A stretch of 46,757 bases of DNA from an uncultured Clostridium sp. (GTDB lineage: Bacteria > Bacillota > Clostridia > TANB77 > CAG-508): NCBI GenBank assembly GCA_930987745.1, contig CAKNKX010000010.1, positions 1 through 46,757 of the forward strand. The letters are read 5' to 3'. This document shows positions 1 through 8,503 of the stretch, piece after piece. A model generated the notes under the pieces. It had not been told where the DNA came from and ran no database searches. It saw only the letters and a list, made by a program, of their open reading frames with translations. The position numbers and the translations under genes are program-made. Position 1 is the first letter of the stretch, and each line of letters begins with the position of its first letter.

Positions 1-538
1 TCGCTAATAAAATAAAGCTATTTTTTAGTGAAATATTCAAAAATTATTGACAGATGTAGAATTCATCATAAATTTGATAAAAAATGCAACATGAAAATTT
101 AAATTTTTAAAGCTGATTCTGTAATTTTAGTAAAATAATTAACATTAATCAATGCTAAAATGAATTTATAAATCAAGCATTGACAACTATTAATTATTTT
201 ACTAATCATTCATTAAGAGCTTCATATACTGTTTTAAAAAATTGATAGTATTTATCAATTCTATTTTGAACTTTTTTATTAGTTTTATTTTACAATTTAC
301 AATGATTTATAAAACTCTATAAATAGTTGTTTATAGCTATTTGTTTTTATCAAAATAAAGTCAAGTTAAAAATGCATATATTTCAGTACTCATAGCATAT
401 TTTTAATAGATACTACCTATACAACTATTGACACATCTGTGATTCAGGTTTTAAAAAAATAATTTCATGTTTTTATCCTGTTAAAATTAATAAAAATGTT
501 GAAATTTTATTTATTTTGTCTTATAATAGATATGTAAT
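1..538. other. AT-rich intergenic stretch with a large imperfect palindrome
   Basis: I see no supportable gene here. Positions 129-203 form an imperfect inverted repeat: a 13-bp outer arm (129-141 with 191-203) and an 8-bp inner arm (149-156 with 176-183), separated by a 7/7 mismatched internal loop and closed by a 19-nt loop. TTGACA occurs three times (near 48, 180 and 428), but only the tRNA promoter further downstream has a good -10 partner. The function is unknown. Confidence 0.5.
499..527 (+). promoter_or_regulatory. Promoter of tRNA-Arg
   Basis: TTGAAA (499-504), a 17-bp spacer and TATAAT (522-527). The expected start near 534 lies just before the tRNA 5' end at 539. Confidence 0.75.
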
Positions 539-615
539 GCGCTTGTAGCTTAGCTGGATAAAGCGTTCGGCTACGAACCGGAAGACCGGGGGTTCGAATC
601 CCTCCAGGCGCACCA
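539..615 (+). tRNA. tRNA-Arg (anticodon ACG)
   Basis: The cloverleaf folds fully. Acceptor GCGCTTG pairs with CAGGCGC, the D arm is GCTT/AAGC, the anticodon stem TTCGG/CCGGA carries loop CTACGAA, and the T loop is TTCGAAT. CCA is encoded at 613-615. The anticodon is ACG; when deaminated to ICG such a tRNA reads CGU, CGC and CGA but not CGG. That matters because CGG appears to have lost its arginine meaning in this window. Confidence 0.97.
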
Positions 616-743
616 ATGACGTTTTTGTTCGAAACAATAGAACTAACCTATGAAAAATATTATTCAGAAATGGATGATATTTTTTATATTTTTCCCCTGA
701 CAGCTATAAATATTTTTCTTAGTTTTGTCAATACAATTTTTAA

Positions 744-778
744 AGAGGGTGTCCTGAAATAGGAACCCTCTTTTTTTA
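744..778. terminator. Rho-independent terminator, possibly bidirectional
   Basis: AGAGGGT (744-750) pairs with ACCCTCT (765-771), with a further TCCT/AGGA pairing inside, followed by a T run. It closes the tRNA-Arg transcript. The A-rich upstream flank also suits the end of the minus-strand surface operon that stops at 779. Confidence 0.75.
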
Positions 779-2068
779 TTATTTACTTTGTTTATCTCGT
801 TTTGTTTTTCTTTTCTTAATCACAATAATTTCTGTAGTTACAATAATTATAAGTCCAATTACAATTATTACTTTTTTAATAACATCATTTCTTTTATTTT
901 CTTCCGCTTCTTCCTTATTATTTTCCTCTTCTATGTTTTCATCATTTTCTTGTTCTTCTAAAATTGTACTTAACTTTTTAGCACTTGCTTCTTGCTCTTC
1001 TTGATATTTATCATCTTCTTCTAATGTTCTTCTGTGGATGATGACTTGATAATTCCTAAAACTAAAACCATTTGGAGCTGTAACTTTTATATTTACTTTA
1101 TTTGTTCCTTCTTTTAAATTACTTCCACCTTCTATTTCTGCTTTTCCATTTGTGTTTTCTGGGACAGCAAAAATATTTAAATTTTCTATATTGTTTGAAA
1201 CATTTGCTTTATAGTTTAAAATATTTGTGTCAAAAATAGGTTCTAATAAGACATTTTCTATTGCTAGAGTTTCTAAATTGGCATTCGCATCTTCTACATT
1301 TTTAGTTTTTGTCAAATTTATTGTATATGTGGATTTTGATGTTTTATCTTTTGATATAACATCTATTGTTATTTTATTTATTCCTTCATTTAAATTATCA
1401 TTTCCATTTATTCTAACATTTGCATCACTATTATTTGGAATAGCTGTAATATTTAGATTTGTAAAATCTTTGCTAGTTACAAAATAATAATCTTTTATAT
1501 CTGGAGAAAACTCTGGAACAATACCTTCCTCACTTAATCTTAATATTTTCAAGCTAGAATCATTACTTGTAGTTAAATCTTCTTTTTCTTCTTGATTGTC
1601 TTCTTTACTTTCTTGTATTCCTTTTATTTTTAATTGTATATTTGCTTCATTTATATTTAAAGTATTTCCGTCTTTATCAAAAAACTCCCCACTTAAATTA
1701 AAATTAACATTTCCTTCTTCAATGGCTCTAAATGTAAATTCTGCAATTTGTTCATTTTTCTTTGGATTTATTCCGCCTTTTTCATCATACCAAATAGTTA
1801 TAATTCTATTATTTAAAATATTTGTATTTTCTGGTCCTTCCGCATATTCTAGTTTTGAATTATCAAAATACAAATTTAAAGTATATGCAGAAACACTAAT
1901 ATCGCCTATATCTACATATATTTTGAAAGTTTCATCCAAATATACTTCTTTTTTGTCATTTTCTATTTTTAAAATCAAATTTTCTTCATTATTTTCTGCT
2001 AAAGAAAATGCCTGAAAACTTGAAGATAATATCAAAATTAAAAATATATAAAATATCTTCCTTTTCAA
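779..2068 (-). CDS. Membrane-anchored cohesin-like protein with two cadherin-like beta-sandwich domains
   Basis: A 429-residue exported surface protein. It has a signal peptide (about 1-24), a cohesin-type beta domain (about 28-148), two cadherin-like beta-sandwich repeats (about 172-255 and 262-348) and a Glu/Lys-rich linker. It ends in one transmembrane helix (about 398-418) and a basic cytoplasmic tail, which replaces an LPXTG signal. Cohesins bind dockerins, and the gene just upstream (stop 11 bp away) encodes a dockerin-tailed glucosaminidase, so this is a likely membrane receptor for that enzyme. It is the last gene of the minus-strand operon and ends at a terminator. The cohesin call rests on fold-level pattern recognition (VYLDET.., an 'LNLYFDNSKLEY'-type strand and a 'GGINP' turn), so the binding partner is inferred. 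Confidence 0.75.
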   Translation of the reverse strand: MKRKIFYIFLILILSSSFQAFSLAENNEENLILKIENDKKEVYLDETFKIYVDIGDISVSAYTLNLYFDNSKLEYAEGPENTNILNNRIITIWYDEKGGINPKKNEQIAEFTFRAIEEGNVNFNLSGEFFDKDGNTLNINEANIQLKIKGIQESKEDNQEEKEDLTTSNDSSLKILRLSEEGIVPEFSPDIKDYYFVTSKDFTNLNITAIPNNSDANVRINGNDNLNEGINKITIDVISKDKTSKSTYTINLTKTKNVEDANANLETLAIENVLLEPIFDTNILNYKANVSNNIENLNIFAVPENTNGKAEIEGGSNLKEGTNKVNIKVTAPNGFSFRNYQVIIHRRTLEEDDKYQEEQEASAKKLSTILEEQENDENIEEENNKEEAEENKRNDVIKKVIIVIGLIIIVTTEIIVIKKRKTKRDKQSK

Positions 2069-2079
2069 ATTATTTCCTC

Positions 2080-4331
2080 CTATTGCTCTATTTCTTTTAG
2101 TTCTAGGATGTGTCTTTGTATTAATAGCAAATCAACAGATGTTGGTTTTTTACCGTTTTTATTTATATTTCCTGCTTTTCTAAATATATCATCTATTTTT
2201 TCTATTTCTAATATATGCCTTTGTAAAACTAATAAATCTATACTGTTTATTTTTCCATCTCCATTTATATCTCCATAAAGAAGAACTTGATATTCTGCTA
2301 AGATTTCACTTGTATCTTCTTTTATTATTTTTATTTTAGAGCCAGTTCCACTCAAATTTTTATCTTGCAATATTTCTCCTTTATAGTTTTCAATTTGAAT
2401 TTTATAGTTTGTTGTTATATATTTTTTTATATTTTCTACTGTCATATTTTTATAGTCAAATCCACTTATTATATTTCCTTCAATTGTTAAGCTTTCATCA
2501 AATTTAAGTTCACTTTCATCTAATTTTTTCTTCACTGTTACTTCTACTATTTTCTCAATACCACTATCTTCTGATTTTACTAAAATTTCAGTCTTTCCTT
2601 CTTTTATTCCTGTAATTTTCCCTTCTTTGGTAACTTTAGCTATATCACTATTTTTAGAAGAAAAACTAATATTTTTATTACTTGCATCATCTGGATAAAT
2701 ACTTACTTTTAAGTCATAACTATCATTTTCAAATAAAGATATTTTGTCTATATCTAATTCCATGTTTTCTACTTTAGAATATACTTCTAAAGTAATAGTT
2801 TCAGTTACTCCATTTGGAGCTTTAGCTGTTATTGTAGCTTTTCCTCCTTTTAAAGCAAATATATTTCCTTCATTATCTACTTTAATTATATTAGGATTAC
2901 TTGATGTTAATGTTATTCTTTCTTTATTTGCATCTTGTGGTTTAATTTCTATATTTAATTTTGTTGTTTCATTTTTATTTATTGTAGTTTTTTCAGTAGA
3001 TAAATTAATACTTTCAATTTCTACTTCTGGAACTTCTTTTAAATAGTTTTGAAATGCATAACCTACTATTCCATTTTCTAATACAACTCTATCCCAAAGA
3101 TCCCCATTCTGAACACCTTTTTCTATTCTGGTCATTTTTTCATTTCTATCTACCTGAGTTATACTTTCATAAGATGTTCCAGGACCTGACCTTATATTTA
3201 AAGTAGTTGTAACATTTGCATATACTTTTGTATTGTCTGAAACAAAGTCAGAATCCAAAATACTTGGTCTTTTGCAAGGAAGACTTGGCATATTATTATA
3301 TATTGGAATTACAAAATTAATTTCACTATTTAATAAATTATTATTTAAATATCCTTTATATATGATATTTGATTCACTATATGGTGCTAAAAGATTTGTC
3401 ATATATTGATGCCAAAAAAGTTCTTTGTTGTTTTTGTCATACACATGAAATTTTTGCAAGTAAATTGTATCTTGTCCAATGTTTATATAGCTAGAACCTA
3501 TAAATATCCCTCCACCTGTAATTGCTCTTTCTTTTGTATTCCATGGAATTTGATATTTTGCTTTTGTCTCAGTACTTGCACCTTTTCCATCTCTTGCATA
3601 TTTTAGTCCATTTATTATTGCTCCCATTGGCTCGGAAGAACTTGTAGCACCAATGTTATAGAAATTGTATAAAGCTTCATAACCGTGGAACTGTTCCACT
3701 AATAGATGAATGAGATAAAAAAGGCCCCACTTCTTGCTTTATCCTAGATGCTAAGTGATATGAACTTACTTTTGAAGTTTTACCAGCCTTCAAAATTAAA
3801 TCTGAGTATTTTTCTGTCATATTAACAGTAGTTCCTGATGAGTTTATATAACTTACTTTTTGGTTATAAAATTCTGTACCATAAAGTATTTTTTCAATAG
3901 TATCTAACTGATTTACACTTTCTGCATATGATAAACCTTCAAATTGAAAAATTCTTACTTCATTTAAAAAGTTTCTTGGGTCTATTGCATATTCTACTGC
4001 TTTTCTTGAAGAGTCTACCCAACCGGCTATCTACCTCCACATTATATTCCCCAGGATTTGTATTTTTCCATTCATCAGAATATGATTTAGGTACTAAGTT
4101 TTTTCCAAATATATTTTCATTATCTATTACATAATTCCAATCTAATTCTGTGTATAAAGCAGTAAAATTCCAATTAGGATATCTTTCTTTTAGTACTTCT
4201 AGATATGGTTTATAACTTTCTGGAAAGTTTTCTATTCCTTCTTTTAAGTATGCAGATTGAACTTTGTAATTAAATATTAATATTAGAAAAAACATAAAAA
4301 ATACTATGCTTAATTTTTTTATTGTTTTCAT
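2080..4331 (-). CDS. Dockerin-tailed glucosaminidase (LytG-like autolysin), two CGG +1 shift sites
   Basis: A secreted peptidoglycan hydrolase, expected to cleave N-acetylglucosaminyl linkages. The zero frame breaks at CGG 4025-4023 and again at CGG 3685-3683. Skipping one C at each gives exactly 750 codons (749 residues) with no internal stop, and Gly at about residues 103 (SGWVDSSRKAVEY) and 216 (VPGYEALYNFYNIG). Domains in order: signal peptide (1-26); glucosaminidase (about 30-330) with the 'DPRNFLNE' and 'HLASRIKQE' motifs; SH3b ('LNIRSGPGTSYESI'); two Big_2 immunoglobulin-like domains; a short beta module; and a C-terminal type I dockerin. The first dockerin repeat is canonical (GDINGDGKINSIDLLVLQRH) and the second is partly degenerate. 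It lies 18 bp after the sortase gene and 11 bp before a cohesin gene. Without recoding the product is only a signal peptide plus ~100 residues. The alternative is a pseudogene with two identical-type insertions. Confidence 0.85.
3683..3685 (-). other. CGG +1 shift site 2 (glucosaminidase)
   Basis: Read on the minus strand as CCA CGG TTA TGA. The zero frame stops two codons later. Dropping the C gives CCA GGT TAT GAA (P-G-Y-E) and opens the remaining 534 residues. Confidence 0.85.
4023..4025 (-). other. CGG +1 shift site 1 (glucosaminidase)
   Basis: Read on the minus strand as AGC CGG TTG G. The zero frame soon terminates. Dropping the C gives AGC GGT TGG GTA (S-G-W-V), the expected family sequence, and the frame stays open to the next site. 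Confidence 0.85.
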
Positions 4332-4349
4332 AATAACTCCTTGTTTTTG

Positions 4350-4934
4350 TTATTCTTCATATTCTCTTGCTTTTACAATAATTCTTTTTTCTGAGTCTAA
4401 TGTACATGTAATTAATGTTAATTCTACATTTCCATTTGTTTTTTGTGATAAACACTTTGTGTCATTTGGATACACTTTAAATATGTCATATATGTCATAT
4501 TCTTTTTTTATTCCATTTTTACTTGTAAGATATATCTTGTCTCCTATTTCTAATTCTTTTAGATTTTGAAACATATTATCTGGTCCATAATTATGTCCTG
4601 CTATACAATAGTTCCCAGGTTTATTTGCTTCTTTTCCATAATATTTTGTAATTGATGCAAGTAGAGATTTAGTACTAAATTCTTCTAAAACATAAGAATT
4701 TAAATTTATTTTTGGTATTTCAAGTCTTGAATCAATTTTATATCCTTTGTATTCTTCTTCTAATTTCTCTAATTCTTGGTAACCTTCTTTTGCATGAGTG
4801 TCTATCGTACTTACTTCATATTTTTCCTTAACATTTTCTTCCGCTTCTTTTTCTCCAAAGCTAATTATCAAAAATATTAGAACAAAAAATATTAATGTTA
4901 TTACAATTAACTTAAATCTTTTCGTCTTATTCAT
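4350..4934 (-). CDS. Sortase (class D-like)
   Basis: A membrane-bound cysteine transpeptidase of 194 residues. It has an N-terminal transmembrane anchor (about 9-27), catalytic His114 in CIAGHNYG, Cys177 in TLITC and Arg184 seven residues later. The start has a good SD (GAGGAG, 7 nt before ATG). It sits between an LPKTG-bearing cohesin protein (61 bp upstream) and the dockerin enzyme, so the LPKTG protein is the obvious substrate: cleavage after Thr and attachment to the wall. The exact class is uncertain; the short length and TLxTC motif favour class D or a related housekeeping type. Confidence 0.88.
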   Translation of the reverse strand: MNKTKRFKLIVITLIFFVLIFLIISFGEKEAEENVKEKYEVSTIDTHAKEGYQELEKLEEEYKGYKIDSRLEIPKINLNSYVLEEFSTKSLLASITKYYGKEANKPGNYCIAGHNYGPDNMFQNLKELEIGDKIYLTSKNGIKKEYDIYDIFKVYPNDTKCLSQKTNGNVELTLITCTLDSEKRIIVKAREYEE

Positions 4935-4995
4935 GCTTTTTCTCCTCTTATGTAATATGTATTTAAGGAGCTAAGTTTTATTTAGCTCCTTAAAG

Positions 4996-6066
4996 TTATT
5001 TCTTTTTTACTATATAAGTTATTATTCCTATTCCTACTATTAATATAATTATTGGGACAAATATATTTCTACCTGTTTTTGGTAAAGTTTCTGGTAAGTT
5101 TTCTTCTGCATTTTGTACTTGATTGTTATTTATTTCATTTTGTACTATATTTTGATTTCCACTTATTTCATTATCAATAGTATTTCCCTCTTGATTTGTA
5201 TTATCACCTGTATTCGTTCCACTTGTTTCTACTACATTAATATCAAAACTTCTTGTAGCTATTTCACTATCAGACGAATCTCTATCTATTAATTTTATGG
5301 TTACTGTATATTTTCCAGCTTTAGTAAAATTACCTTTTAGATTTAAAACTTTTGATACATTTGCTCCTCCGATTTTTTCGCCTTGGGCATCTCCCCATCC
5401 ACTTTGTATAATGTCATGTTCTAAACTTTGTTCATCTGTTCCCTTTAATGTTACTTGTCCTCCATCAGGTGTTACTGCTTCTGCTACAATTCTTGCATGA
5501 TCATAGTATCTTCCCATACTTGAAGATATTTCTAATGTCATATCTTTTTCTTCATTTTGAACCACATCACCAGTATATGATAGGTTTATTTGATAGTCTT
5601 GATATACTGGTTCTACAGTAATATTTTTAACAATTGGAGTTGTAATATCATCATATTGCTCTGATGCATCATTATTTGCTAGTCCTTCTGCTGTAACTGA
5701 TAACTCAGTAGGATTAGATGTTGTTATTCCAGTCTTTGCTCTAAATGTGATTTTCATATTGCTTCTTGGATTTGTTCCTCCTGTAGAATCATAAAATGCG
5801 ACTCTTACTCTTGTCCCATTATCACTTGGTGTTCCACCTTCTACACTTACATATTCCAAAAGGTTATTATCATATGCAATGTCAAATGTATATGAACCTA
5901 AATCCTTTCCAAAGTTTATGTTTAATGTTACTTCTTGTCCAGGATTTACAATTTCTTTATTAGTATTAAGTGTTACTGTATCAAGACTTACTGCTTGAAC
6001 ATTACTTGAAAATCCTGCAAAAAGTATAATTATAGATAGAAAAATTACAGAAATAATTTTTTTCAT
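4996..6066 (-). CDS. LPXTG-anchored cohesin-domain surface protein
   Basis: A 356-residue wall protein. It has a signal peptide (1-25), a cohesin-like beta domain (about 28-150; compare 'VNPGQEVTLNINFG', 'FDIAYDNNLLEY' and 'TGGTNPRSN'), a second beta-rich domain (about 155-280), an Asn/Gln-rich spacer, and an LPKTG sorting signal at 328-332 followed by a hydrophobic helix and KKK. It is the first gene of the surface operon, and a clear SD (AAGGAGG) precedes the ATG. With the sortase next door and a dockerin-tailed glucosaminidase downstream, the likely job is to present a docking site on the peptidoglycan. The dockerin-cohesin pairing is inferred from family knowledge and co-location. Confidence 0.85.
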   Translation of the reverse strand: MKKIISVIFLSIIILFAGFSSNVQAVSLDTVTLNTNKEIVNPGQEVTLNINFGKDLGSYTFDIAYDNNLLEYVSVEGGTPSDNGTRVRVAFYDSTGGTNPRSNMKITFRAKTGITTSNPTELSVTAEGLANNDASEQYDDITTPIVKNITVEPVYQDYQINLSYTGDVVQNEEKDMTLEISSSMGRYYDHARIVAEAVTPDGGQVTLKGTDEQSLEHDIIQSGWGDAQGEKIGGANVSKVLNLKGNFTKAGKYTVTIKLIDRDSSDSEIATRSFDINVVETSGTNTGDNTNQEGNTIDNEISGNQNIVQNEINNNQVQNAEENLPETLPKTGRNIFVPIIILIVGIGIITYIVKKK

Positions 6067-6183
6067 TCCGTTTCCTCCTTGTTTTTTATTTATATATTTA
6101 TTATGTGAATTTTTTTTTATTTTTATTTATTTTTTATAATATTATTTTTATTTTTTTCATATATTTTTATGGGGTGTTATTTC

Positions 6184-7236
6184 GTGCTGATTAAAACTTT
6201 TAAAATTAACAAAAAATTTATTTTTTTCCTTTTTTTTCTTGTTCTATTTTTTATATTTATTTTTGTTTTTTATTCTTTTGCAGATAATGATGAAGAGAAT
6301 AATCAAGAAAATACAGAAAAAAAAGATTATATAAAATGGGTTGATTTCGAAGTAACTTCTGAAGCAATGAAACAAACTGCAAAATTGGATATTTCTTCAC
6401 ACGTAAATGACGAAGAAATAAAATACAATTGGATTGAACTTCTTTCCTATCTTGCTTGTAAAAATGGTGGTAATTTCAAAAATTTTAAAACATCACAATT
6501 AAATAATTTAGTAGAAGAATTGCAATCTGGTAAAAGTATGGAAGATTTAACCCAAAATCTAAAATTTTATGATTATTATTATGAAAGTTATTTAGCTGTG
6601 CTTTCTGAATTTATAGGGAATTATTCTATCCAAACAGCAAATGAAAATGGAGACAAAATTTTTGAAAATAAATATGGAATAAAAGCTTTTCTTCCTATTG
6701 CAAAAAACTATTCTTTTGAACATTATAAAGACTTTGGCGCTTCTCGTGATTATGGATTTAAAAGAACTCATCTTGGAAATGACTTAATGGGAAGTATTGG
6801 AACACCAATAATTGCTGTAGAATCAGGAGTTGTAGAACATTTAGGTTGGAACCAATATGGTGGTTGGAGAATTGGAATCAGAAGTTTCGATGGAAAAAGA
6901 TATTACTATTATGCTCACTTACGAAAAAATCATCCTTATGTAGAAGGATTAGAAGAAGGAAATACAGTAAAAGCCGGAGATGTAATAGGATATCTTGGTA
7001 TGACTGGATATAGTACAAAAGAAAATGTAAATAATATAAATGTTCCGCATTTACACTTTGGTATGCAACTTATCTTTGACGAATCCCAAGTTGATAGTCC
7101 AAACGAAATTTGGATTGATGTTTATGAAATAATCGAATTTTTAAAACAAAATCGTTCAGAAGTTTATATGGAAAATGAAGAAACAAAAGACTATGGAAGA
7201 AGATATGACTTTTTAGAAGATTGTATAACAGAGTGA
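6184..7236 (+). CDS. M23-family (LytM-type) metallopeptidase, membrane-anchored
   Basis: A zinc endopeptidase expected to cut peptidoglycan cross-bridges. An N-terminal hydrophobic helix is followed by an acidic spacer, a ~130-residue helical region, and a C-terminal LytM domain with the zinc ligands THLGND, YYAHL and PHLHFG. I prefer the GTG at 6184 because GGGGTG sits seven bases before it; the in-frame ATG at 6169 lacks an SD and overlaps that SD. It is divergent from the surface operon and convergent with the HtrA gene, with a repeated palindromic element at its 3' end. The role in wall turnover is inferred. Confidence 0.85.
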   Translation: MLIKTFKINKKFIFFLFFLVLFFIFIFVFYSFADNDEENNQENTEKKDYIKWVDFEVTSEAMKQTAKLDISSHVNDEEIKYNWIELLSYLACKNGGNFKNFKTSQLNNLVEELQSGKSMEDLTQNLKFYDYYYESYLAVLSEFIGNYSIQTANENGDKIFENKYGIKAFLPIAKNYSFEHYKDFGASRDYGFKRTHLGNDLMGSIGTPIIAVESGVVEHLGWNQYGGWRIGIRSFDGKRYYYYAHLRKNHPYVEGLEEGNTVKAGDVIGYLGMTGYSTKENVNNINVPHLHFGMQLIFDESQVDSPNEIWIDVYEIIEFLKQNRSEVYMENEETKDYGRRYDFLEDCITE

Positions 7237-7320
7237 GACAAAGGGGGACGGAGCAATTTTGTCTCACTTTTCTTTTTTGAAAAATGAGACAAAATTGCTC
7301 CGTCCCCAAAATTCTCATTT
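7231..7320. repeat. Palindromic intergenic element, copy 1 (bidirectional terminator)
   Basis: Two ~35-nt arms are separated by a T/A-rich spacer, and each arm contains GGGGACGGAGCAATTTTGTC or its complement. The arms pair almost perfectly. The element lies between two convergent genes and reaches into both 3' ends. A near-identical copy occurs at 24136-24235 in the same convergent setting. Confidence 0.85.
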
Positions 7321-8451
7321 TTTTCCTAGAGTTAGTTTTATTTCTCTATTTATCTTTCCTCTTACAATTTTAAGTGTTACTTCGTCATTTTGTTTTTTTG
7401 TATAAATATATTCTCTTAAGTCATTTACTGTATTTAAATCTTTTCCGTCTATACTTTCTATAATATCCCCTTCTTTTAATTCTGTATTACTTGCTGGACC
7501 ATTTTTTATAATTTGTGCAACATATATTCCTTTATCAAAATTCGCATTAAAACTAGAATTTAAGTATGGTATTACTTCTTTATCATAAGCATATATTCCA
7601 ACTGTTGCTTCTTCAAAGTTTCCTGTATTTTTAAAACTTTCTATTATTGGTTTTACAATATTTATCGGTACTGCAAATCCAATTCCTTCTGCTGAAGAAA
7701 TTTTAACAGTATTTATTCCAATTACTTGTCCAGATGGTGTAATCAAAGGTCCTCCGCTATTTCCTGGGTTAATTGTTGCATCTGTTTGAATTAAGTCTGT
7801 CATATATGATTGTTTATCTTCTTCTTCGATTTTTATTGTTCTATTTTTTGCACTTATTATCCCTGATGTAACAGTTCTTCTAAATTCATATCCTATTGGA
7901 TTTCCAATTGCATAAACGGTTTCTCCAACTCTTACTGCGTCTGAATCACCAAGTTCTACACATTCTAGATTTTTTGCATTTATTTTTGTTATTGATAAAT
8001 CTAAATCTGTATCACTCCACACTACTGTTCCATCATATTTATTCCCATTTTCTAAAGTTATATAGCAAATACTATATTTTTCTCCTGTTACATGACTATT
8101 ACTTAAAATGTATCCATTATCTGTTACTATAATGCCAGTTCCTAGTCCTAATTCTGTTTCATCACTTTTGGATAAAATACTACTTCCTGTGTTTTTTAGT
8201 TTTGATATTCCAACAACTTTGCTTGTTGTTTCTTCAATAATATCTGCAACTTTTTTGCTTTCTTCTTCTACTTTTTCCACAGTTTGTACTTCTGTTGTGG
8301 ATTCTGTTTTCTTGGCAGTATAACTTGATTCATTTATCTCTATGTTTTGATATGTAGTATATAAATAAAAACCAAATATCCATAAAAGTGATAATAAGAT
8401 AAATGTAAAAACTACTTTTTTAAGGTTATTTTTCTTTTTTCTTTTTCTCAA
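7315..8451 (-). CDS. HtrA/DegP-like serine protease with PDZ domain
   Basis: A membrane-anchored quality-control protease acting outside the membrane. It has a basic N-terminus, one transmembrane helix (about 13-33), a trypsin-like domain with the triad His120 (SNSHV), Asp151 (DLDLSI) and Ser232 (GNSGGP), and a C-terminal PDZ domain (about 285-375). I prefer the TTG at 8451: GAGGTG lies six bases upstream, whereas the GTG at 8460 is part of that SD. A hairpin (8455-8495) separates it from the upstream ligase. Substrates are unknown. Confidence 0.9.
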   Translation of the reverse strand: MRKRKKKNNLKKVVFTFILLSLLWIFGFYLYTTYQNIEINESSYTAKKTESTTEVQTVEKVEEESKKVADIIEETTSKVVGISKLKNTGSSILSKSDETELGLGTGIIVTDNGYILSNSHVTGEKYSICYITLENGNKYDGTVVWSDTDLDLSITKINAKNLECVELGDSDAVRVGETVYAIGNPIGYEFRRTVTSGIISAKNRTIKIEEEDKQSYMTDLIQTDATINPGNSGGPLITPSGQVIGINTVKISSAEGIGFAVPINIVKPIIESFKNTGNFEEATVGIYAYDKEVIPYLNSSFNANFDKGIYVAQIIKNGPASNTELKEGDIIESIDGKDLNTVNDLREYIYTKKQNDEVTLKIVRGKINREIKLTLGKK

Positions 8452-8454
8452 AAT

Positions 8455-8495
8455 AAACACCTCAAAAATATTTTTAACAATTTTTGAAGTGTTTA
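8455..8495 (-). terminator. Hairpin between acyl ligase and HtrA genes
   Basis: On the minus strand an AAACACTTCAAAAAT arm pairs with ATTTTTGAGGTGTTT. It follows the ligase stop and overlaps the HtrA SD, so it may terminate the ligase transcript or restrain HtrA translation. Confidence 0.5.
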
Positions 8496-8503
8496 GTCAT
8501 TTT

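Noticed and set aside
539..615. tRNA-Arg as an attachment site of an integrated element
   Set aside because: No integrase and no direct repeat of the tRNA 3' end found in the window.
616..762. 48-codon ORF starting inside the tRNA-Arg CCA end
   Set aside because: No SD, it overlaps the terminator, and the composition looks like spacer.
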